Assembly (NCBI GenBank): GCA_937907035.1
Contig: CALCTX010000142.1
Location: 1-12,963, forward strand
Reading direction: 5' to 3'
Source: an uncultured Selenomonadales bacterium
Lineage (GTDB): Bacteria > Bacillota_C > Negativicutes > Selenomonadales > Selenomonadaceae
Length of the DNA stretch: 12,963 bases
A program made the translations under genes and the position numbers. The notes under the pieces were generated by a model, which saw only the letters and a program-made list of their open reading frames with translations, was not told the DNA's origin and searched no databases. Below, one piece after another: positions 7,015 to 12,963 of the stretch. Numbering within the stretch: the first letter of the stretch is position 1; every line of letters starts with the position of its first letter.

Positions 7015-8866
7015 AAAGTTCACCGCCGCTTGAAACAGCCAAACAAATAAAATGGTCATCCTTCTGATACAGTAAATCTCTTGCTGCTAAAACTTCAACT
7101 GCTTCGGCTACCTCTTCCTGTGACAATTGCAACCGTTCTGCGATTTCCTCCCCGGATACCCAGTTTACTGCCGCTTCAAGTACTGCCTTCATCGTCCCGA
7201 CGCAAGCAAATCCTTTCGGATTATCAGGATCACGTTTGTCGAACACCATCATTTTTTCGCCAATACGCTTCATCACCAAAGATGCGCCCCGATAAAAATC
7301 TTCGCGCCATTTTACAGCTTCATCAGTGATCGCCTTTTCTAACTCCGCTGACATACGTGCAGCAGCATCAACAAAATACTCCGCCGTTTTCTCAGTAAAA
7401 GCCCGATCATTCGGATCTGACGCCAACTCACTTGCCCGTAACTGCGGATCAGCCCCCCATCTGCCGGCCTGTTGATAAAATATACTTCCCCTGGCAAGCA
7501 ACATTGGTAATAATGCAGATGGTGGCTGCAAATGATGAAGCTTTTTCATAAGTGCCAGAAGTTCTTCATACCACTCCGGCTTATCGCCCGGCAACTTATA
7601 AATAATATTCCATGTAACCATAATCGCCAAAGACCGGCAATACAACAAAAATTGTAGTTGCTGTTCTGTCTTCCGGCCTTTATTCATCAAGGTTAAAATA
7701 TCATCCTGCAGAGATTCAATTCCCGGCTGCAAATGCAAAAACTTATTTACTTTCAGTTTCTTCAATTCTTTATAAGTAAGGTCTGACCGGCATTCAGCAA
7801 ACAACTTCAGCATCTGTCTTGACTCCGGACATTCATCCGGCAAATGTTGAATGATCGCCCGGTTAATTATACAGTCTGTCAGTTGAAAGTCTGTATTCCC
7901 CCCGCATTGATATACCGATTCAACTTCACGCCAAAATTTTTCCACCGATTTCAGCCGATACTTTGCCGATTCTATACAATAATGCAACCCACAAAACCGG
8001 CACCGTTCGATCATCGCCCACCAACAGCCACGAGATGCTTCCACCGGAAACGGCCGTGAACCAAACTCAGCAAATTTGCCGTCTTTCATTATTGCATAAT
8101 AATCACTGAAATCCGGCTCCGGACTTTCATCAAGGTTTTCAAATACCCGATACACAGGTTCCTGACCTCTGGCCAGCAGCCATGGATGTTCAGTCTTTAA
8201 TCGTGCCTGTTCGCCATTTAAAAGCAATTGACACGCTTTGGCAAAGTCACGATCAGCTTCCCCGGTAAAAACATAATCCAATTCCGGAACAAGACGCAGA
8301 TATTCCTTGGCAGTCTCGCCGACACAAATACCACCACCAACTACCGTAATTAAATCCGGCCGGCGCGCCTTCAATCTCTTGATCAAAGCAAACGAAGCGT
8401 TCCGTTGCTGGGTCATTAAATGAAACCCGACTATAGCCGGATTACAGGCCAGAATACGCTCTGCTTCCTCTTCCAAAAATTCTTCAAAGATATCCTGCAT
8501 TTGACTGAATGACGCGCGTATCTGGGAATATTTTACCAAAAAGTCTTCCGGCATTACGCGCACTCTCTGTGCACGGGCAATCTCCTCTTCAGTCTTCTGT
8601 AACATATCATCTAAAGCAATATTTGGTGAAAAGCCGGCTGATCTGGCAAAAACCAATTCCCACCCACGGCTTTGCATCATTACCAGGACGGATTGAAACT
8701 TCTCAAGCAATTCCGCTCCCACTTTTTCCATAAAAAAGTGACTGGCATATTCTACCCGGCAAGAAATCCCTGCCTCGGTAAGACTGCTTTTTAAAATTGA
8801 CAAGGCCAAACTGGGAGAAACCCAACTGTCCGGCATTTGTATCAAAATAACGCCCTTATCCGCCAT
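7004..8866 (-). CDS. RiPP maturation radical SAM protein, cobalamin-binding type (candidate peptide C-methyltransferase)
   Basis: 620 aa. The N-terminal 1-240 resembles a B12-binding domain region (LALSILKSSLTEAGI, then VVGGG and LDYVFTGEAD). The radical SAM core begins with EASRGCWWAMIERCRFCGLH: C281, C289 and C292 form the unusual Cx7CxxC motif typical of the 'RiPP maturation radical SAM protein 1' family, to which I believe the polytheonamide C-methyltransferases PoyB/PoyC are related. The C-terminus (about 560-615) looks like a winged helix (SGEEIAERLQLSQEEVAEAV), a possible leader-binding element. Known relatives methylate unactivated carbons using methylcobalamin. GAGGAA six bases before ATG 8866. 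It directly follows the precursor gene with a 57-base gap, and its stop overlaps the next gene. Confidence 0.93.
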   Translation of the reverse strand: MADKGVILIQMPDSWVSPSLALSILKSSLTEAGISCRVEYASHFFMEKVGAELLEKFQSVLVMMQSRGWELVFARSAGFSPNIALDDMLQKTEEEIARAQRVRVMPEDFLVKYSQIRASFSQMQDIFEEFLEEEAERILACNPAIVGFHLMTQQRNASFALIKRLKARRPDLITVVGGGICVGETAKEYLRLVPELDYVFTGEADRDFAKACQLLLNGEQARLKTEHPWLLARGQEPVYRVFENLDESPEPDFSDYYAIMKDGKFAEFGSRPFPVEASRGCWWAMIERCRFCGLHYCIESAKYRLKSVEKFWREVESVYQCGGNTDFQLTDCIINRAIIQHLPDECPESRQMLKLFAECRSDLTYKELKKLKVNKFLHLQPGIESLQDDILTLMNKGRKTEQQLQFLLYCRSLAIMVTWNIIYKLPGDKPEWYEELLALMKKLHHLQPPSALLPMLLARGSIFYQQAGRWGADPQLRASELASDPNDRAFTEKTAEYFVDAAARMSAELEKAITDEAVKWREDFYRGASLVMKRIGEKMMVFDKRDPDNPKGFACVGTMKAVLEAAVNWVSGEEIAERLQLSQEEVAEAVEVLAARDLLYQKDDHFICLAVSSGGELYEA

Positions 8867-8884
8867 ATCTTATTCCTCAAAGAA

Positions 8885-8922
8885 AGTCATACCCCTTAAT
8901 TTCCAAACCATATGATATGACT
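8885..8922 (-). other. Possible weak hairpin between precursor and downstream gene
   Basis: AGTCATA (8916-8922) can pair with TATGACT (8885-8891) around a 24-base loop, followed by TTCTTT. The stem is only 7 bp and AT-rich. It could act as a partial attenuator or mRNA end-stabiliser giving more precursor than enzyme, but this is weak evidence. Confidence 0.25.
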
Positions 8923-8923
8923 A

Positions 8924-9271
8924 TTATTTTTTATGCGTGTTGCTGTTTGTATTGGTATTGATAGTTGCATTGGCATTAACACCCAGGTTTGCATTTACTA
9001 CGGCATTGGCATTAGCCTGAGCATTGATATTTGCATTGATATTTGCATTTGCATTTGCATTTGCATTGATATTTACTGCTATGTTAGCATTAGTTGCAAC
9101 TGTACAGGGAATAAACAACAGACCTGCACCATCTACCGAATCCAATTCCTCATCACTGAGCGGCAAATTTTTCATTACCTCTTCCATTTCCTCCGGAGTA
9201 AGGTCAACCATGTCATTTCTGAGCTCCTGAATTTTCTTTCCGAGTTGTGCCAATTCTTCTTTTGATCTCAT
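8924..9271 (-). CDS. Asn-repeat RiPP precursor peptide (polytheonamide-like core)
   Basis: 115 aa. Residues 1-50 are a charged helical leader (EELAQLGKKIQELRNDM, PEEMEEVMKNLP) ending LSDEELDSVDGAG, similar to double-Gly-type leader ends, so cleavage is likely near 48-50. Residues 51-60 are hydrophobic with a single Cys (C56). Residues 61-112 alternate strictly: all 21 Asn lie on odd positions, while even positions are Ala, Ile, Val, Leu, Thr or Ser; the tail is HKK. This resembles the NINVNANVSVNMNQ part of the polytheonamide core as I remember it. The leader is much shorter than the nitrile-hydratase-like proteusin leader and is not a clear Nif11 type. I chose ATG 9271: GAAAGG lies nine bases upstream, whereas ATG 9280 abuts it. 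Surrounded by three radical SAM genes and a methyltransferase. The chemistry is inferred; an unmodified Asn-rich structural protein is the alternative. Confidence 0.88.
   Translation of the reverse strand: MRSKEELAQLGKKIQELRNDMVDLTPEEMEEVMKNLPLSDEELDSVDGAGLLFIPCTVATNANIAVNINANANANANINANINAQANANAVVNANLGVNANATINTNTNSNTHKK
8936..9091 (-). repeat. Degenerate hexanucleotide repeat encoding the Asn-X core
   Basis: On the minus strand the unit is AAT-GCN or AAT-ATC, varied by synonymous and A/I/V changes. The best-preserved tract (plus-strand TTTGCA/ATTGCA units) is around 9030-9070. It encodes residues 61-112 of the precursor. The unit length and homogeneity would allow expansion or contraction by slippage in steps of two residues, keeping the alternation in register. 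Confidence 0.85.
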
Positions 9272-9360
9272 GATGATCATCCTTTCTTTTAATAAAATTC
9301 GTCATTTTTGTTATTATTTACTAAATTCTTTTCAATGCCCTTAAGTTATAACGACACTTA
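9272..9360 (-). promoter_or_regulatory. Precursor 5' leader with possible internal promoter
   Basis: The 89 bases between the methyltransferase stop and the precursor start are the largest gap inside the operon. They contain TTGAAA followed by AT-rich DNA (AATAAT/TAACAA) at a spacing of about 14-17, a weak promoter candidate, and the ribosome site GAAAGG at 9281-9286. A separate promoter would make sense for a peptide needed in excess, but the -10 is not convincing. Confidence 0.3.
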
Positions 9361-10755
9361 TTATCTTTTTTCGATAATCCCCTCGCTTTCAAACCGCGGG
9401 CAATAAACTATCAGATTTTGTAAATACCCATAATAAGAACCGAGATCCTTGCCCATAAGACCGCGATACTTAAAATACAACATCTTCGCAGCCGCTTCAA
9501 TACTCATTCCTGCCCGTAAATGAAGGATAAATTCATATGTATCAAAATTGCAGCTGCCGACATACTTTTCCCCAAGATAATAGTCAACATATCGCTCATT
9601 AACCCTGCCTGTAAACTCTGTTCTGACCTTCGCCTTATCTTTATAATGCCAATGATTCAAAACATCAATATACTGTATTTTTCCGTTACCGCCATCAGCC
9701 TTAAATTTATAGATCAGGCTATAAAGATATTCGGCCTTATACCGCTGATATATCTCGCGCATTTTGGCTTTAAAATCAGCCGCATCAAAAGTTTTATTGA
9801 ATAACTCCGTCAATCCGGCCAAAAGCTCGATCTGGCGACCGCCAATGATCCGGTCATTCCAAGTACAGAAACAGCTCCACCCTTCCTGCTTGGCAATCGT
9901 CTCAACTTCAGTGTCAAAAAAGACCTCTTTATCATTACCCAGACATTCGCAGAAAATGATCACCTCACCATCTTTATTCAAGCGCTGAGGTATACCGGCT
10001 AAAATTTTCCGCAATACCATAAAGCCGTCTTCCCCGCCACCGCCGCAAATAGGATAATCTACCGTATCAAGCATTGGAATGAACGGCGGATTTGCATATA
10101 TACAATCGAATTTCTCATCATCTTTTAAAACGGTATAGAGATCGCCTTCCCGTACTTCAACAATATCTTCCATCCCATTCAAAAGAACATTGAATTTGGT
10201 AATCGGCACAGTCTTCTTGTTGATCTCTACCGATACCACTTTTGCTGCCGATTTGGCTGCCATAAGCCCTTGAATACTCGTCCCGCTGCAAAGATCCAAC
10301 ACCTTTGCTCCGCGGCGATAAGGAATATTTTCTGCCAACCGCAAGCTGTCTACACCGATATAAACATCGGTATTTCTGTTAGTACAGGTCTCTAACCACG
10401 GATTGATCTCTGTAACCAATACCATTCCCTGGTAGTAAAGAATGACATAATTATTAGTTTTTACCTGGCCGTCTTCCTTATACCAGATACCAGTAGATAA
10501 AAGTTTTTCCAGATCATCTTTGCCGATTTCTGCTTCAATAACCTCATAATCAGCAGATTGACCCAAGGCGAACAAAAAAAACATATTGCGATACGGTGTA
10601 TCAAGACTGCCTAAACATTTTTTCATTGTCTCATAGTCATACCACGGATCAAGAAAATCACTCGTCCGCCGCAATGTCTTGCAAGTAAAAACGTATTCCA
10701 TTCTGCCTAAAACATTACGCAATGCCTTTATTCCCACCGGATCTAAACTAATCAC
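9361..10755 (-). CDS. Class I SAM-dependent methyltransferase with NPPF motif (candidate peptide N-methyltransferase)
   Basis: 464 aa from the chosen GTG start. Residues 1-120 form an N-terminal helical or winged-helix-like domain; a Rossmann methyltransferase follows. Motif I VLDLCSGTSIQG is at 152-163, the acidic strand end VSVEIN follows, and the catalytic NPPF is at 222-225, then a GGGGEDG loop and a C-terminal extension of about 130 aa. NPPY/F methyltransferases act on planar amide or amino nitrogens (PrmC on Gln side chains, adenine methyltransferases). Beside an Asn-repeat precursor, Asn side-chain N-methylation is a strong hypothesis. I chose GTG 10755: AGGAGGG is six bases upstream and it overlaps the previous stop as TAGTG. 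ATG 10782 gives a 28-base overlap and no matching ribosome site. An ordinary rRNA or release-factor methyltransferase is the alternative. Confidence 0.88.
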   Translation of the reverse strand: MISLDPVGIKALRNVLGRMEYVFTCKTLRRTSDFLDPWYDYETMKKCLGSLDTPYRNMFFLFALGQSADYEVIEAEIGKDDLEKLLSTGIWYKEDGQVKTNNYVILYYQGMVLVTEINPWLETCTNRNTDVYIGVDSLRLAENIPYRRGAKVLDLCSGTSIQGLMAAKSAAKVVSVEINKKTVPITKFNVLLNGMEDIVEVREGDLYTVLKDDEKFDCIYANPPFIPMLDTVDYPICGGGGEDGFMVLRKILAGIPQRLNKDGEVIIFCECLGNDKEVFFDTEVETIAKQEGWSCFCTWNDRIIGGRQIELLAGLTELFNKTFDAADFKAKMREIYQRYKAEYLYSLIYKFKADGGNGKIQYIDVLNHWHYKDKAKVRTEFTGRVNERYVDYYLGEKYVGSCNFDTYEFILHLRAGMSIEAAAKMLYFKYRGLMGKDLGSYYGYLQNLIVYCPRFESEGIIEKR

Positions 10756-11522
10756 TATATTCCCTCCTGTTTTCTGCGGCAATCGTAAATCACAACATCA
10801 TGACCATCATTGGTTTCTTTCTCCAGATGCGCTGTTTCTGTAAAACCACGTTGTTGCAAAATTGTTACCAGCCTGTCGTCAGGCTGAATATGAAAATAGC
10901 GGCAAGCAGCAAACTCATCACCAAACTGTGTCTGAGCATAATCAAGCAATCCATTTATGATCTCTTCCGCTTGATCTGACAGCTCCCGGGCAATAACCGC
11001 CCAGCCTATCCGACAGATCCTTTCAAAGCTGTATTCCCGAGGCATAGCCATAAGAAGAACGCCTTTAATCTCTCCGCCAGAATGATAGAGGAAATTATAT
11101 TCCAAATTCATAAACTGCCGGGCCCTGATATTATCTTCGTTGATATATTCGGTAAAATCGACTTTGAAGTTTCCGTAACTGATATTATCAGATTTTGCTA
11201 AAAATGCCGCAATATCCCGATAATCACGCTCACCGGCAACCCGAATATCCTTTTCCCCATCACGCGGATCATCAAATACTTCCGCAATCCCAAAAGCAGA
11301 CAATAGCGTGAGTCCATCCCGTAAGTCCTGTTGTAATGATTCATCACAACCGATCAATAAATTCTCCAACTCAAGTTCTTTGTCGGCAATCTCAAGCAAT
11401 CTGCCAGCCGTTTCCTTTAATGACAATTCACGCCCGGTTTTTTTAATTTTTAATGGAATTGTTCCGTAAGACGTCCGCTCCGCAACTTTTTCAAAAACAG
11501 CCTGATGAACAATAAATCTCAT
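10755..11522 (-). CDS. GNAT-like RiPP cluster protein 1
   Basis: 255 aa with two parts. Residues 1-88 (LPLKIKK-type strand, then LSLKETAGRLLEIAD, a helix pair and LTLLSAFGIAEVFDD) look like a PqqD-like or winged-helix domain; such folds often bind RiPP leaders, which is an inference here. Residues about 92-250 follow the GNAT plan: DIRVAGERDYRDIAAFL, strand EIKGVLLMAM (151-160), helix EEIINGLLDYAQTQF and the closing QQRGFTETAHLEKE typical of acetyltransferases. The Q/RxxGxG/A acetyl-CoA loop is not evident, so catalysis is unproven. Paralogous to GNAT-like 2 at the other end of the operon. ATG 11522 overlaps the radical SAM 1 stop (ATGA), and its own stop overlaps the methyltransferase GTG. 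Confidence 0.83.
   Translation of the reverse strand: MRFIVHQAVFEKVAERTSYGTIPLKIKKTGRELSLKETAGRLLEIADKELELENLLIGCDESLQQDLRDGLTLLSAFGIAEVFDDPRDGEKDIRVAGERDYRDIAAFLAKSDNISYGNFKVDFTEYINEDNIRARQFMNLEYNFLYHSGGEIKGVLLMAMPREYSFERICRIGWAVIARELSDQAEEIINGLLDYAQTQFGDEFAACRYFHIQPDDRLVTILQQRGFTETAHLEKETNDGHDVVIYDCRRKQEGI
10762..10768 (-). promoter_or_regulatory. Ribosome-binding site fixing the GTG start of the methyltransferase
   Basis: AGGAGGG lies inside the last codons of the GNAT-like 1 gene, six bases before GTG 10755. It decides the start in favour of GTG over the upstream ATG at 10782. Confidence 0.75.
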
Positions 11523-12544
11523 TTACCGGCCTCTCCTTCCGTTTCTTTAGTTGCGCCTAAAAGATCTTTTCTTATCATTTCGCCTGTATACGGCTGAGGT
11601 TCAAAATTTTCCAGATCATAAATATTTCTGATCTGCTCAGGATATTGAACATAATCATCATTGCCCCAGATAGTATTATAACCGGCATCCCAATACTCCT
11701 GTAAGGAATGCGCACAACAATTGCCGGCCGTAACGGGCAAATATGTCGTAAATGTAAGGTCCCCATTTGTCTTTATTTCCATAATATAACTGGTCATGCC
11801 CAGCTTGGCATTGGCCGGCATCCGGCGCATATGATCGAGCGGATCCCCCCATTGGAACTCCATTTTCCCTTCATATTCTGCCTTCAGGCGGGTAATATCC
11901 CGCCCAAAAGCAAGATATTCTTCTTCATTCAGCATCAGGCTTCTGCCAATGCTTGCCCCACGTCCTGACGGCAAAAACGGCATCATCCGTATTTGCGTTA
12001 CCCCAAGTTCAAAACACATTTTGGAATATGCATCCATGGTATTATAATTCAACCGGTTCGGCACCAGAGAAACATCTATCTTTTCAAAACCGGCTTTTTT
12101 TAAATAACGCACCGCATTAACTGCCCGATCATACGAGCCGGAACGTCCCCGAAAACTGTCATGCTGCCAGGCATATGCACCATCAATGCTTATTTGTACC
12201 ATAGTCAGACCATGTTCTTTTAAAGTCTCTGCCAACTGTTCCGTCATCAAAAAACCATTTGACACCATACTCAGCATTCCTACCTGCGGACGCAAAATAT
12301 CAATAATTTCCAACAGATACGGACAACAAGTTGTTTCCCCGCCGCACAGGCAGACATTTATCGGATGAAATTCTCCTATCTGCCGGGCAATCTCCAACCG
12401 TTTTTCCCGTGACATATCTCTAAACGGGGCTTCTGTTCCGCTATCATTAAAACAATGCACACAACGCAAATTACAATTTGATGTGACATCAAAAGATACT
12501 TGTACCGGACCAGTTTTTACCTTATTCAAGTACTCTTTTACCAT
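11519..12544 (-). CDS. Radical SAM peptide-modifying enzyme 1 (candidate epimerase)
   Basis: 341 aa. CxxxCxxC is C24-C28-C31, followed by CLCGGE (65-70), SNGF and ISIDGA on the barrel strands. It has no SPASM-type cluster domain, but an adjacent Cys pair lies at 276-277 (GNCCAHS). Peptide epimerases such as PoyD, OspD and YydG use a C-terminal Cys to donate hydrogen, so this pair makes epimerisation the leading guess; its paralogue radical SAM 2 has no Cys in this region. The C-terminal part TFTTYLPVTAGN...SLQEYWD resembles the ends of SPASM-less radical SAM maturases. First gene of the RiPP operon, with an extended -10 promoter about 60 bases upstream. Function in peptide maturation is inferred from the precursor four genes in. 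Confidence 0.92.
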   Translation of the reverse strand: MVKEYLNKVKTGPVQVSFDVTSNCNLRCVHCFNDSGTEAPFRDMSREKRLEIARQIGEFHPINVCLCGGETTCCPYLLEIIDILRPQVGMLSMVSNGFLMTEQLAETLKEHGLTMVQISIDGAYAWQHDSFRGRSGSYDRAVNAVRYLKKAGFEKIDVSLVPNRLNYNTMDAYSKMCFELGVTQIRMMPFLPSGRGASIGRSLMLNEEEYLAFGRDITRLKAEYEGKMEFQWGDPLDHMRRMPANAKLGMTSYIMEIKTNGDLTFTTYLPVTAGNCCAHSLQEYWDAGYNTIWGNDDYVQYPEQIRNIYDLENFEPQPYTGEMIRKDLLGATKETEGEAGK

Positions 12545-12601
12545 TCTTAGCCCTCACAAACATAAACATAATATGTCGAAATATTACACTTATACGAATC
12601 T

Positions 12602-12610
12602 ATTATATCA
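12602..12610 (-). promoter_or_regulatory. Extended -10 promoter of the RiPP operon
   Basis: TGATATAAT on the minus strand (TATAAT at 12602-12607 with TG at 12609-12610). No good -35 hexamer at 17 bases, fitting an extended -10 promoter or an activator-dependent one. It lies 57 bases before the radical SAM 1 start. Confidence 0.68.
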
Positions 12611-12627
12611 CAAAATTAAATTACAGG

Positions 12628-12641
12628 GTACAAATATGTAC
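12628..12641. promoter_or_regulatory. Inverted repeat, candidate operator
   Basis: GTACA-AATA-TGTAC is a perfect 5-bp inverted repeat with a 4-base centre, overlapping the place where a -35 box would be for the RiPP operon promoter. Suited to a dimeric regulator; none is encoded in the window. Confidence 0.4.
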
Positions 12642-12673
12642 ACTCCCTAACAAAAACATACCCCTGTTGTATT

Positions 12674-12963
12674 TCAACGGCAAAAAGCTTTCAATTTCCT
12701 GGAAACATATGTTTCTGTCCACATCTTTTCTCCATCAGTACGAAATACAATTGCTCCGTCTTTATCAGTCCGATATGTCTTCGTACCTGCTTGAACCAGC
12801 TTTGCCAATGTCTCTTGAGCCGGATGCCCAAAAGTATTCCCTGCCCCCACGCTTATCACTGCCCAATGTGGGGCTGTTTCCTGCAAAAATTGGATCGATG
12901 TCGAGGTTTTTGCCCCATGATGAGCGACCTTCAACACTGTACTTTCAGGATCTGCAATCGCCA
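12674..12963 (-). CDS. comEC: ComEC/Rec2-type protein, C-terminal metallo-beta-lactamase part (partial)
   Basis: The 3' end of a gene that continues beyond the right edge; the frame is open to base 12961. The visible residues include VLKVAHHGAKTSTS, with the HHG motif of the metallo-beta-lactamase-like domain at the C-terminus of ComEC. They continue VISVGAGNTFGHP and YRTDKDGAIVFRTDG, all typical of that domain. ComEC forms the channel for DNA uptake in transformation; its C-terminal domain is thought to act as a nuclease on the non-transforming strand. Only about 96 residues are visible, so a stand-alone ComEC-like hydrolase cannot be excluded. Ends 129 bases before the RiPP operon; no clear terminator is seen between them. 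Confidence 0.85.
   Translation of the reverse strand, partial: AIADPESTVLKVAHHGAKTSTSIQFLQETAPHWAVISVGAGNTFGHPAQETLAKLVQAGTKTYRTDKDGAIVFRTDGEKMWTETYVSRKLKAFCR

Noticed and set aside
7015..7059. Hydrophobic N-terminal extension (ILFVWLFQAA) of radical SAM 2 as a membrane anchor or signal
   Set aside because: The residues lie in the overlap with the upstream gene, the ATG at 7059 has no properly spaced ribosome site, and the paralogue lacks such an extension; ATG 7014 fits better.
8936..9091. Repeat tract as a CRISPR array or minisatellite without coding role
   Set aside because: Repeats are six bases without spacers, lie in frame inside a gene with start, ribosome site and stop, and vary by conservative amino acid changes.
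8933..9265. Plus-strand open frame rich in Ile, Cys and Gly opposite the precursor gene
   Set aside because: It is the antisense shadow of the hexanucleotide repeat; it has no ribosome site and the minus-strand frame has an obvious leader-core structure and operon setting.
11708..11968. Plus-strand frame opposite radical SAM 1
   Set aside because: Overlaps a well-supported radical SAM gene with complete motifs; no ribosome site or recognisable protein features.
5334..12544. Genomic island or transposon carrying the RiPP operon
   Set aside because: No integrase, transposase, flanking direct repeats or tRNA attachment site are visible in the window; horizontal origin cannot be judged from this sequence alone.
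12642..12673. Terminator after comEC
   Set aside because: Only a 4-bp stem (GTTG/CAAC) with a bulge and a distant short T-run can be drawn; too weak to call.

Overview
All genes in this window read leftward (minus strand). The DNA is fairly AT-rich and comes from a low-GC Firmicute (Bacillota). The evidence is the gene order cysE-cysS-mrnC-thyX-rlmB under a T-box leader, a Mini-III RNase, a lysine-tailed HU and strong Shine-Dalgarno sites. A member of the Negativicutes or Clostridia is my best guess, inferred from overall style only.

Right edge to centre: the 3' end of comEC (12674-12963) is followed by a 129-bp gap. The gap holds an extended -10 promoter and an inverted repeat over the -35 region. 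From there a tightly packed seven-gene operon runs from 12544 to 5334 and ends at a strong rho-independent terminator (about 5250-5300). In transcription order it encodes radical SAM protein 1, GNAT-like protein 1, a class I methyltransferase with an NPPF motif, a 115-aa precursor peptide, a cobalamin-binding-type radical SAM enzyme with a Cx7CxxC cluster motif, radical SAM protein 2 and GNAT-like protein 2. The two radical SAM proteins are clear paralogues, and so, less strongly, are the two GNAT-like proteins. A radical SAM-GNAT pair therefore brackets the methyltransferase, precursor and C-methyltransferase candidates.

The precursor is the centrepiece. It has a charged leader ending in LSDEELDSVDGAG, a short hydrophobic stretch, then about 52 residues in which all 21 Asn fall on alternate positions and the intervening positions are almost all Ala, Ile, Val, Leu or Thr. 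This resembles the Asn-alternating C-terminal half of the polytheonamide core. The enzymes present are the types expected for polytheonamide-like chemistry: one or two radical SAM enzymes that could epimerise alternate residues, a B12-dependent radical SAM C-methyltransferase, and a methyltransferase of the NPPF/Y class that could N-methylate Asn side-chain amides. The leader is not a nitrile-hydratase-type proteusin leader, and no protease or transporter lies in the window. I read it as a candidate undescribed polytheonamide-like RiPP system in a Firmicute.

Left half: downstream of the operon come ybaK (Cys-tRNA(Pro) deacylase), a 97-aa unknown protein with its own good promoter, and hup with its terminator. 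Next is a cysteine T-box leader (specifier TGC at 3672-3674) controlling the overlapping genes cysE-cysS-mrnC-thyX-rlmB. The rlmB fragment at the left edge carries an apparent one-base frameshift near position 64.
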